Part shown: positions 21,227 to 29,500 of the stretch, one piece after another | Position numbering within the stretch: the stretch's first letter is position 1 | Layout: each line of letters starts with the position of its first letter | Source of the DNA: a virus | Reading direction: 5' to 3' (one strand) | DNA length: 41,437 bases | IMG/VR virus record: IMGVR_UViG_3300036780_000032 | Span: 1-41,437 of that record | Made by a program: the position numbers and the translations under genes | Notes under the pieces: generated by a model | What the model was told of the DNA's origin: nothing | Database searches by the model: none | The model's input: only the letters and a program-made list of their open reading frames with translations

Positions 21227-23370
21227 TGTGTTTCTCCTTGTCCGCTTTCAGCGGAAGATTGAGCTGCGTCTGCTGCCTGAGATTGTGCGGCGAGTGAAGA
21301 TTGCGCGTCGGCCGCTTGCTTGGCCTGAAATTGCTCGTGCGCGTGCTGAACGGCCTGCATTGCAACGTCGTGAGCTGAGACGTGGAGTTCTCGCAACAAA
21401 TCCGTAGTTAGTTCCTGCCGCGCTTTGGCGTCCTGTGTTGTCGCTCCAATTTCTGCAATGTCGAGCTTCAGCTTGTTGTCCATCTGCTTCGCCTTCAGCA
21501 TGTATTCGTTGTCAACAATCTTTCCGTTCTTTTCCGCGTAGAGCTTTTGCGTCTCAGCCTGCAATGAAGCGATGAGTTGCTGATATTGCTGAAGCTGCGA
21601 TTGCGCTTGCTGAAGTTGCTGCTGCATGTTTGCTTCTGTTTCCGGGGGAGAAACGATGTCGGACATTTCGTCACCGAGCGGCCCGACATCCTTCAGTTTT
21701 ATCGCCATCGCCATCAATTTCGCGATCTGCTGTGGTGACATGAAAGCAGAAAGCGCTTGGATATTAGCGATTAGCGTATCCACAAATTCTGAGGCTTCTT
21801 CGCGCTCGCTCTCATGCGATGGGCCTACGGAAATCGTGATGCTGTGGTCGCCGATGCTCGTATCCGCGCCCTCTTCGGAGTTCGCATGGCCAGCATCGTT
21901 GATGCGAATCGTTTTGTGCTCTTCATTCGCCAACCGCACGCCCACATCGCGCGCCGTGTCATAGATTGGCTTCAGCAAATCGTTGATGACCACTCCGTTG
22001 TAGTGAATCGCTCTGTCGAAGTTGTCGATGAAGTGAAAGCTTCCCTGGTCTGCTTCCGACTGAATGCGCTCGATAGCGACGCCGGACTTCTCGTTCTGGC
22101 GCTGTGCTGCTGTGGGCAGGGGGTTGATGCCGATGGCCGCTTGGATTGCGCGACGTGCGGCTTCTGCGGCGATTTCAAGCTGCTGCAAAGCAGGCTCATA
22201 GGGTTGCCGCGTTGGAGGTGGAAGTGGGGCGTCGCCAGCTTCCTGCGTTTTCGTTTTGTACTGAAGATACGCAGTTGGAACGGTGTTCGCGCTCTGCCAT
22301 TCGCTCTCATGCCCCGCAATCTGTCCTTCCGCTACAATCCAAGGCGTCTTCGGCGTCATCGCAACGAGTTCCATCTGGCAGGTACGGACGTAGCAATAGA
22401 GCATGTAGGGGTCGCGCGCGAGCCGAATCAAACTCATCAGCTTGCGCTTCGAGCCCGAGCCTTCGTCTACCCACATCTCTTTGCCGAACACAGGAATAAT
22501 CGGGATGTAGCGGCCTGCCCACTTGTTCTCTTCGAGGATTTCAATCCCGTTCGTCATCTGCTGAACGACGGTGATGCTTTTGCTCACGCGCTCGGCGAGC
22601 ACTCTAGTTTTGCGCGTATACTTCGGGAGTTCGTCGGCCCACATAGGAATCGGGCCGTGCGGCGTTTGCACCATCAGCAGCTTGCGGTCTTTCTCGATGA
22701 CCTTCCAATATTCGGCGATCTGAATCTCTGATTCTTTAATCCACGATGGCGAAGCCTCTTGCATGTCCATCGAAAAATCGGTGATCTTCGCTTTCGGCCA
22801 GCGCTTCTTGAATTCCGTCTTCGGAATCAGGTCCACGACGAAGGCATCCTTGCCGTCATCGCACGTCGGATTCTTCGCATCTGGGTCCATGAAAACCGTG
22901 TCGGGATTCGGGATCGACTTGATGAGGATTTCTTGGTCGAAGGATTTCTCGCTCACGAAGCCGGTGTTGATGCGCCAGTAGCCATAGCTGCGCTGAAAAG
23001 CGTTCTCTGCTGCGGTAATGTAGGCCGTTTGCCCGTTCGATTGGTACTCAATGCCGCGAATCATGTTCTCGCGGAAGTTGGCTGTCTTGTCGTTCGCTCC
23101 AGCGCCGGTAGGATTCACTTTCACTGCGCGCTTGTTCTGCCGCACGTCATTGATGAGCTGGTTCACATACTGCCCTAGTTCATCTACGACCAGGCAGGGG
23201 CGATTTAGAGCTTGGCGCGCGCGCTTCTCTTTCGGGTCCCATGGGTCGCCCGACACGTAGCGCATATCCTCTTTCGCATCTTCGCGAATGTCGCGCCAAC
23301 GGTCCTGAAAGTAGTCCCAACGGTCTAGCAAATCCTTCACTTCAGGATCAGTGACCTGATATTTTGTCAT
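21223..23370 (-). CDS. Portal protein (P22-like)
   Basis: The 715-aa protein starts with a helical region containing DRWRDIREDAKEDMRYVSGD, then NRPCLVVDELGQYVNQLIND, features of P22-type portals. Central motifs include PDTVFMDPDAKNPT and YIPIIPVFGKE. The C-terminal 130 residues form a Gln-rich coiled coil (QQLQQAQSQLQQYQQLI), like the barrel extension of the P22 portal. It forms the dodecameric DNA channel and docks the terminase. Confidence 0.85.
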   Translation of the reverse strand: MTKYQVTDPEVKDLLDRWDYFQDRWRDIREDAKEDMRYVSGDPWDPKEKRARQALNRPCLVVDELGQYVNQLINDVRQNKRAVKVNPTGAGANDKTANFRENMIRGIEYQSNGQTAYITAAENAFQRSYGYWRINTGFVSEKSFDQEILIKSIPNPDTVFMDPDAKNPTCDDGKDAFVVDLIPKTEFKKRWPKAKITDFSMDMQEASPSWIKESEIQIAEYWKVIEKDRKLLMVQTPHGPIPMWADELPKYTRKTRVLAERVSKSITVVQQMTNGIEILEENKWAGRYIPIIPVFGKEMWVDEGSGSKRKLMSLIRLARDPYMLYCYVRTCQMELVAMTPKTPWIVAEGQIAGHESEWQSANTVPTAYLQYKTKTQEAGDAPLPPPTRQPYEPALQQLEIAAEAARRAIQAAIGINPLPTAAQRQNEKSGVAIERIQSEADQGSFHFIDNFDRAIHYNGVVINDLLKPIYDTARDVGVRLANEEHKTIRINDAGHANSEEGADTSIGDHSITISVGPSHESEREEASEFVDTLIANIQALSAFMSPQQIAKLMAMAIKLKDVGPLGDEMSDIVSPPETEANMQQQLQQAQSQLQQYQQLIASLQAETQKLYAEKNGKIVDNEYMLKAKQMDNKLKLDIAEIGATTQDAKARQELTTDLLRELHVSAHDVAMQAVQHAHEQFQAKQAADAQSSLAAQSQAADAAQSSAESGQGETQ

Positions 23371-23571
23371 TTAGACGATGAGTTTTGGTTTTGGAGAAAA
23401 GCCAGCGGCCGAGAGGACGCCCTTTTCAAATCCCTGCTGATAACCTGCGGTGAATCCGCCCTTGTACGCATCGGAAATTAAGCGGTGAATCTTCGCAAGC
23501 GCTTCTTCTGCCGATGCACCTAAATCCAGAATCTTATCGACGTTCTCTGCGGCCTGCTCTACCTCGCCCAT
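23371..23571 (-). CDS. Hypothetical small head-region protein (66 aa)
   Basis: Start chosen at the ATG after gggaag; the frame is open to 23607, but that part overlies the preceding gene. A helical acidic first half is followed by GGFTAGYQQGFEKGVLSAAG. Its stop directly precedes the portal ATG. No family is recognised. Confidence 0.5.
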   Translation of the reverse strand: MGEVEQAAENVDKILDLGASAEEALAKIHRLISDAYKGGFTAGYQQGFEKGVLSAAGFSPKPKLIV

Positions 23572-23780
23572 CTTCCCTTTTTCGGCCGGCCCATGTGCTT
23601 GCGCCAATCGTAGGTGCTCGATTCGGTGTCCATTTTGCGTTTGTGCTTCGCTTCCATCTCTGCGCCCTTCGCGGTTTCCTTGTTCCCGTGCATCGCGCCG
23701 ATAGCGTTCATCACTTTGTAGGGAGCCTTGCTGTTCTCGCCATACTCTTTTTTAAGTTTCTTCTCAAGGAACTTAGGCAT
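23559..23780 (-). CDS. Hypothetical basic protein (73 aa)
   Basis: Start chosen at the ATG near the previous gene's end. Strongly basic (KFLEKKLKKEYG, KHKRKMD, RPKKGRWAR) with a central helix. It may bind nucleic acid, but no family is recognised. It overlaps both neighbours slightly. Confidence 0.5.
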   Translation of the reverse strand: MPKFLEKKLKKEYGENSKAPYKVMNAIGAMHGNKETAKGAEMEAKHKRKMDTESSTYDWRKHMGRPKKGRWAR

Positions 23781-23961
23781 GGGCGAGCCCCAGGTATCGC
23801 TCTTTGCAAATGACAATGTGGCTGAGCAGCTTCGTCCGATCTTCCGCCGAAGTGTCGGGCTGGTCTGCGATGGTTTGGTAGAGGTCAATCGTCTTGAGCA
23901 TCATTTCCTGCTGCTTCTGGTGTATGGCAACGACTTCACGCCAGGGCATCACGTTCGGCAT
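23773..23961 (-). CDS. Hypothetical helical protein (62 aa)
   Basis: A short helical protein (MPWREVVAIHQKQQEMMLKT) with a two-helix appearance, in the head-gene block between terminase and portal. The gap to the upstream gene is two bases. No family is recognised. Confidence 0.5.
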   Translation of the reverse strand: MPNVMPWREVVAIHQKQQEMMLKTIDLYQTIADQPDTSAEDRTKLLSHIVICKERYLGLAHA

Positions 23962-23963
23962 GG

Positions 23964-24239
23964 CTACTTCTCGCCGGCAGGCATGTCGGTGTTTGTTTCG
24001 CCGTTCGAGTCCATAGGCATTCCAGTATGCGTTGCCACATGTTCGTGAAAGGCCATCGCTTCATCCGCTCCGAAGTTGTGCATTTTGGGCTGATGTTCGT
24101 ATGCTGTGTAGTGGTGCGCTACTGAGACACCGCCGCCCATCTTCGGGTGAATGCGGATGTGCTCCAACACTTTCGGCGGCATCTTCGGCTTCGAAGCGCC
24201 GCCCATTTTCCCCATTGCTGATTGAACGTCCTTAGCCAT
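23964..24239 (-). CDS. Hypothetical Met/His-rich protein (91 aa)
   Basis: Start chosen at the ATG following aaaggag and overlapping the previous stop (TAAAATG). The protein is rich in Met, His and Gly (VLEHIRIHPKMGGGVSVAHH), with a repeated H-x-x-H flavour. Similar short head-region proteins occur in other P22-like phages, but I cannot name the family. Metal binding is possible. Confidence 0.55.
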   Translation of the reverse strand: MAKDVQSAMGKMGGASKPKMPPKVLEHIRIHPKMGGGVSVAHHYTAYEHQPKMHNFGADEAMAFHEHVATHTGMPMDSNGETNTDMPAGEK

Positions 24240-24240
24240 T

Positions 24241-24507
24241 TTACTTTTTCTCCTTTGCTTCGAATCTGTCGCACCACATCCCCGGCGCGATTGGGGATTG
24301 CACTGTCTGGCAGGATGATGGCGGAATGAAATGTCTGCACTTTCCGCAACGGTCTGACTTCGTTCCTTTCGAGTAGTCCACTTCCGCGTGAGTGGCCTTT
24401 CCTTCTTTTGCGACGTGGACAGGCTGCGCTGGCTGCCCCGACTGTCGGCGCGAAGCAATCGCGTTGATCTTGTTCATCGCTCGGTAGTCGTTTAGCGGGA
24501 TTTTCAA
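24241..24507 (-). CDS. Small four-Cys protein, HiPIP-like pattern
   Basis: The C-terminal half reads RCGKCRHF, then a Cys 10 residues on, then IAPGMWCDRF. The pattern C-x2-C-x-x-F...C...I-x-P-x-x-WC-x-x-F resembles high-potential iron-sulfur or zinc mini-domains found in phage head clusters. The start is uncertain: TTG at 24507 or ATG at 24477. Whether it binds Fe-S or zinc cannot be decided. Confidence 0.55.
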   Translation of the reverse strand: MKIPLNDYRAMNKINAIASRRQSGQPAQPVHVAKEGKATHAEVDYSKGTKSDRCGKCRHFIPPSSCQTVQSPIAPGMWCDRFEAKEKK

Positions 24508-24523
24508 GTGTTTTCCGTATTGC

Positions 24524-24626
24524 CGTGCTACTCTGCTTCTGTGCCTAATCGCGCTGCGCGTATTACGAAAGGGCGCGACGGGCTACCTGTGAATTGAGAC
24601 TCTTGCCTGAGTCGCTCGTTGCGCCC
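24524..24626 (+). ncRNA. Candidate structured RNA between late genes
   Basis: The gap between two leftward genes holds an extended -10-like element (TGCTACTCT, 24526-24534) and a 13-pair stem: 24571-24583 with 24614-24626, eleven Watson-Crick and two G-U pairs. Inside it, GACTC-TTGCCT-GAGTC (24598-24613) stacks directly on the outer stem. No T-tract follows, so it is not a standard terminator. An 18-codon GTG frame (24541-24597) exists but is too short to call. This is a weak, structure-based call. Confidence 0.3.
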
Positions 24627-24628
24627 CT

Positions 24629-24865
24629 TCACGGACAAGTCATCACTCCCAAGTTGACCTTCCAGCTTATCTCGACGTTCTGCACGATTTGATAGCAGAC
24701 TTCTGCCGGTGGTGGTGCGGGCTGCGGAACTGTCACGACTTTGCTTCCGCAGCCAATCAACAGGATGCTCCCGAACACTCCCACAAACGCCGACGTTGCC
24801 AGTTTTTTCCTGGGTGTTTTAGTTTGCACTGGTTTTACAGTGACGCTCGGGAACATCCTGATCAT
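24629..24865 (-). CDS. Putative small lipoprotein (78 aa)
   Basis: The ATG overlaps the previous stop (ATGA). A basic N-terminus (KTPRKK), a hydrophobic core (FVGVFGSILL) and the lipobox L-I-G-C (Cys39) are followed by a short Pro-rich mature part (VPQPAPPPAEV) with two Cys. The long n-region is unusual; an internal ATG at residue 4 is possible. A short Pro-rich lipoprotein recalls o-spanins (Rz1), but this gene is far from the lysis block. Confidence 0.5.
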   Translation of the reverse strand: MIRMFPSVTVKPVQTKTPRKKLATSAFVGVFGSILLIGCGSKVVTVPQPAPPPAEVCYQIVQNVEISWKVNLGVMTCP

Positions 24866-25065
24866 TTGCCGAGTTTACGGTTTGCCTTTGCCCGAATCTT
24901 CGCCGCACTCGCCGCCGAAAGCTTTCCTGCTTTCACCATCTGTGTTGCGCGAGCTTTCGCATTAGCGGCGTGCGATTTATCAGGCATTGGGTATTTGCGC
25001 TCGCCCGGAAGTCCAAAAGCAGCGTCAGCCAAAGCATTTCTGCCCTTCGTTTTCAAAACGGCCAT
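24862..25065 (-). CDS. Small basic helical protein (67 aa)
   Basis: The N-terminal half reads RNALADAAFGLPGERKYPMP, followed by a helical Ala/Lys-rich part (ANAKARATQMVKAGKLSAAS). This L-x-x-x-x-F-x-x-P-x-x-R-x-YP pattern is common in small proteins of phage head clusters and genomes. Function is unknown. It directly follows TerL. Confidence 0.6.
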   Translation of the reverse strand: MAVLKTKGRNALADAAFGLPGERKYPMPDKSHAANAKARATQMVKAGKLSAASAAKIRAKANRKLGK

Positions 25066-25066
25066 G

Positions 25067-26584
25067 TTAGCTCCAAGCCGAAGCCGCTCGGGGCATCGGC
25101 GCTTCTCTCTTCGGTGCCAAGGCTACAGGACGCGCAAAGGTGAGCGCAAGAGCATCGGCGTGGTCCGGAGAGCCGAAGTCGGGCAATCGCTTGCGAATGT
25201 CATCTTTCGATTCGAGCCATACGCGCTGCTGTGCGTCATTGCGAATTCCCGGCGTCGCGAGTTCCAGTTCCAATCGGTTTGCCGGGTCGCGCGAAGAATT
25301 CACGTTCGGAGCGTCAATCGCCCCGGTGAGCAGCCATTCTTTCATCAACCCCCACATATAATCGCGCATGTAACGGTAGTGCCGGTCTGGTGCGTCGCCG
25401 CCGAAGTTTATTTCCACGACGTTCTGAAAGCCAAGCTGCTGCAAGCGCGGAGTGATGGCCCCAGAGATTCCAGCCGAATCGAGAAACATGGTGTGCACGC
25501 GCTTGCCGTTGTAGTTGCCGCGCAGCACGTCGGCGAGCTTCACCGTCATCACGGACGCATCGCGCGTGTGCTCTCCCGGTATCACAATCGGTTTGATGGA
25601 GCGTGCATCTTTTCCGCAGCGGAACCGAACGACGTTAAAATCCGAACCTCCCCATGCGAGGTCAACTCCCGCAATTAAGGGCTCATCCGTCAGCGTAAAT
25701 ACCGCGCGCTTCTGAGCGTTCGTAATGCGCTCCAAGTCGATGAATTGTGAATCATCAGCGCGAGGTGGAACGCCACGTACGCGAACACGTACGAAGTCAG
25801 AATCCTCTCCGTAGTCTTCAACCCATTCACGGATTAGCTCCTTGTTCGAGAACGCGCAAGTGCGCGAATCAATGGAACGGGTATTCCATCGGTTGCTGCC
25901 CGCACCGAAAGTGAAGTTATGGAACTTGCCCTGCGAACGTGTCGGGTTGCCGAAGGCGAATATCATGGGCTCGCCGTCAGTCAGTCCACCTTCCGCTACT
26001 TCCCATATTTTGTCGGGAACCGCCGACGCCTCATCGAAGATATAAAAGCTGGTCGAGCGAACGTTGTGCTGCCCCGCGAACGCTTCCGAATTTTCCTCTT
26101 TGCAGGTTTGCGGAGCACAGAACCACGATTCGGAATGTTCCTTTTTGTACATCCGCCCATTCGTCACTTCAAACCAGTGGCCGGTGATGCACATTTTCGT
26201 CCATGCCTGAATCGTCGCCCACGTCTTGTCGCGCAACTGAATGAAGGTGTTTGCGGTGATGGTTCCCTTCGCGTGAGGGCGCGTGGACATCAACCAATCC
26301 ACGATGAAGGCGACGAGGACAGTCTTACCGATTCCGTGCCCAGACGCCGTTGTTTCTCGAATTGGCATTACGGAATGAAAGCCATCGAATTGGCGCTTGA
26401 GAACCGCTGCTCCGAGTTCGATGAGGAAGTCTCTCTGCCATTTATCGGGACCTTTGAAGCATTCAAGCGGTCCCGGCATTCCCCACGGGTAGGCGAACTT
26501 CACGAAGCCGTAAGGGTCGGCATAGAAGCGTGAAACCTGTTCGGCCAAGAGCGATTCAGCGCTGATGGTGAGTTGCGCGTTCAT
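25067..26584 (-). CDS. terL: Terminase large subunit
   Basis: The ATPase domain has a Walker A-type GHGIGKT (residues 82-88) and Walker B FYIFDEA (about 180-186). The nuclease domain has GVDLAWGGSDF (Asp near 308), FLDSAG (Asp near 369) and a late HADALAL, the three acidic metal-binding sites of the RNase H-like fold. The enzyme pumps DNA into the prohead and cuts it. Start set at the ATG at 26584; a TTG at 26596 is in frame. It overlaps no upstream ribosome site and may be coupled to the preceding stop (TAAAATG). Confidence 0.9.
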   Translation of the reverse strand: MNAQLTISAESLLAEQVSRFYADPYGFVKFAYPWGMPGPLECFKGPDKWQRDFLIELGAAVLKRQFDGFHSVMPIRETTASGHGIGKTVLVAFIVDWLMSTRPHAKGTITANTFIQLRDKTWATIQAWTKMCITGHWFEVTNGRMYKKEHSESWFCAPQTCKEENSEAFAGQHNVRSTSFYIFDEASAVPDKIWEVAEGGLTDGEPMIFAFGNPTRSQGKFHNFTFGAGSNRWNTRSIDSRTCAFSNKELIREWVEDYGEDSDFVRVRVRGVPPRADDSQFIDLERITNAQKRAVFTLTDEPLIAGVDLAWGGSDFNVVRFRCGKDARSIKPIVIPGEHTRDASVMTVKLADVLRGNYNGKRVHTMFLDSAGISGAITPRLQQLGFQNVVEINFGGDAPDRHYRYMRDYMWGLMKEWLLTGAIDAPNVNSSRDPANRLELELATPGIRNDAQQRVWLESKDDIRKRLPDFGSPDHADALALTFARPVALAPKREAPMPRAASAWS

Positions 26585-26585
26585 T

Positions 26586-29500
26586 TTAGAATCCAAACAC
26601 TTGCGGGGCCGGCGCTCCGGGCGGCGTCGTGATTCCCGTTCCCGTCAGACTTACGTTGTTCGGGCTCGATGCCGCATTCGTATTGACGCTGAAGGTTGCC
26701 GCGCGCGCTCCCCCAGTTGTGGGCGAGAACATCAGCGAGTAGGTGCAAGAGGCATTCACCGCAAGCGATGCCGAGCAGGTCGTAGAGAATCCGAAGTCAC
26801 CGGGATTCGCGCCACCCATTGTTCCCGTGCTGATTGTCAGCGCCGCCGTTCCCGTGTTCATCACAATCACTACTTGCGGATTTGATTGTGTGCTTACGGT
26901 CTGATTGCCGAATGCGATAGCGGACGTGCTCAGAGTCACCGCTGGTGTCGGCGTAAACCCGACCCCTTGAAGAGACACCGATTGTGGGCTTCCCGGCGCT
27001 GAATCGGTGAAGGTTATAGCCGCAGTGCGCGATCCGTTTGCCGATGGCGTGAACTTTACGGATACCGTGCAACTTCCGCCCGCTGCGAGACTCGCACCGC
27101 AGTTATTGGTCTGCGCGAAGTTCGATGCATTCGTTCCAGTGACGGCAATCGAAGAAATAGAAATCGGGCTTCCCCCGCTATTCGTCGCGGTGAAGTTCAT
27201 TGCGGCCGAAGTCGTCGTTACTGCCTGATTCGGGAAGGTGAGAGATGCCGGATTGAATCCGATGTTCCCGATGGCCGCGCCCGTGCCGCTTACGTTGAAG
27301 CACTGCGGCGAAGCTGGCGCATTGTCCGTAACGCAAATCTGCGAAGCAAGCGCACCAGCCGCTTGCGGCGTGAACGTCACGTTGATGGTGCAAGTCCCTG
27401 AAGCCGCCACGGTGCCGCAGTTGTTCGTCTGCGAAAAGCTGGTGAAGTTCCCGCCTGTAGGAGCGATGCCGGTTACCACGAGATTACCGCTTCCTGTATT
27501 CGTCACTGTCACAGATTGCGGGGCCGAGCTAGTTCCCACAGTCTGCGATGCGAATGTCAGACTCGTCGGCGAAAAGCTGATTCCGGCCGTTGCGGTAATA
27601 CCCGTTCCACTCAAGGCCGCTGTGTGCGGCGATCCTGCCGCATTGTCTGTAACCGTGATGTTGGCCGAAAATGCTGCTGCTGAAAGTGGCGTGAACTTCA
27701 CCGCAATGACGCAGCTTCCCCCGACGTTCACCGATCCACTGCAATTATTGGTTTGCGAAAAGTCGGCAGAATTCGTGCCTCCCGGAGCGATGGAAGAAAT
27801 CGTGAGGGTAGCCGTTCCAGTATTGGAAAGAGTGATGTTCTGTGCGGCGCTAGAACTACCGACAAGAATGTTGCCGAAGGCCAGCGAAGAAGGCGAGAGA
27901 CTCACAATCGGCGCTGTTGCTGCTCCAGAACAGGGCGAGCCGGTTATAAGGGCGCTCGGATAGCAAGCCGGTGTGTAGTCAAGACTCCATGTATTCGTTG
28001 AAGAGCACCGATACATCAGCCCTTTGTTGCCGCCACCGCTCATGTCCCAAGTGCCTTGATCTGTCGCCCAATAACCCACGCCCGTTGTGCAGGTCGTCGG
28101 GCGATTCGCCAGCGTGCCGTGGCCCATGCCCGGAGTGCTCGCTGCTCCCCCGAGTCCTGCGTTATCTGTGAACGGACCGGGAATCGTCAGCGTGAGTGAG
28201 GTATTTGCGACCAGTGATGCGATAGGGAATGTGCCAGTGGGGTTGTAGCTGTGAAGCGTCCCGAGCGCCACGCCGCCGATCTGTGCATAGCTTCCACGCT
28301 GAAATCCGGTGGTGTCCGCTACGTTGTAGGTGCAAGAGTTCAAGCTAAAATTGCATGACCATCCGGAAATCGCGATGGTGTTGGCGGCTCCGTTGAAGGG
28401 AGCGGTCGCACTCGTTTGCGCCATTTGGTTAGGCGCTTCTGTATAGAAGTCGCGATTGGGGATGATCGAAAAAGTATTCGATGAAAGAGTGTGATTCATC
28501 GAAGCCGGACCCGCATCGTTTGCTTCGTAGCTCGGTGTGAGAGCTTGATTGACCGGAGCGACGGGCGTCGGGTTGTGGTAGCCAGAAAGAAGCGCACCCT
28601 GAAATCTAGTCGGTTGGTCTATGCAAACTGTCGAGCGGCGAATCTGGTACGTGTCACCCATCGCCGGAAGTCCGCTCGGCGGCCCGCTGCCGCTGCAACT
28701 CGTTCCTTGGCATCCCACATAAACAGTTAGAGTATTTGCCGTGAAGTGCTGAATTTCAAAGCCGAATTGTCCGGTAACATCGAAGAAGGTATAAGGCGAG
28801 CCATACACCAGCGGCGTAAATCCGCCGCCCCACGCACCCGAGGTGGTTATCGTATAGGTTTCAGGACCGAGATTGTTCACTGAGGGAGCGGTTACAGTTC
28901 CAGAAGCGTATATCGTAGGCGTTGCGCCCCCGTCGTTCGTATCGTAGGGACTGAGCGTGTTACATCCGCCGAACACAAGCACGGATTGCGGACGCCATCG
29001 TCGCTGCGCGTCCATGTTGTTTAGACCGCTGAAAAATCCGCCGCCGCTGTTGCTGAAAGTATTCGAGAACGAACGTCCTGAACCAGAACGCCCCGGCCAT
29101 GCGGAACCGCATCCTTGCGCTGTGTTCGTGCAAACTCCAGTGTTGAAATATGCTTCCCACTGCGCTACGCCTCGCGGTCTGCCGGTTGTCTCCGTCCCAT
29201 GACCCGTGCAGTATCCGTTGATGTTCATCGGGTTGGAATGATTGAACCGGCAACCGAAGCGTGCCCCACCACCGAGCGGGCTCGGGTCTGGAATGTCGGT
29301 ATCAGTCGGCAGAGAGTAAGCAAAAGAATTATTCTCTAGCATCATCATCTGCGTTGAGCCAAGACTCGGAGCGGTCGCAAAAGAATTGTCGCCAAATCCG
29401 CCGATGCCCTGCCATTCGCCATGCCCCACATTCATAAAATTAACGTAGTTCACTGTGGGAGCGACATCTCCTACCGTGTTGTGGTCGGCAACACCGAACA

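Noticed and set aside
21814-22731. 305-aa plus-strand frame opposite the portal gene
   Set aside because: Lies entirely within the well-supported portal gene and has no ribosome site or family pattern.
24541-24597. 18-aa GTG frame after the -10-like element
   Set aside because: Too short and compositionally unremarkable; the RNA structure is the better explanation for this gap.
24689-25678. 329-aa plus-strand frame opposite terL and neighbours
   Set aside because: Crosses several convincing leftward genes and shows no domain; a shadow.
26589-27905. CRISPR array or tandem DNA repeat
   Set aside because: The periodicity of about 320 bases reflects four diverged protein repeats, not identical DNA repeats with spacers.
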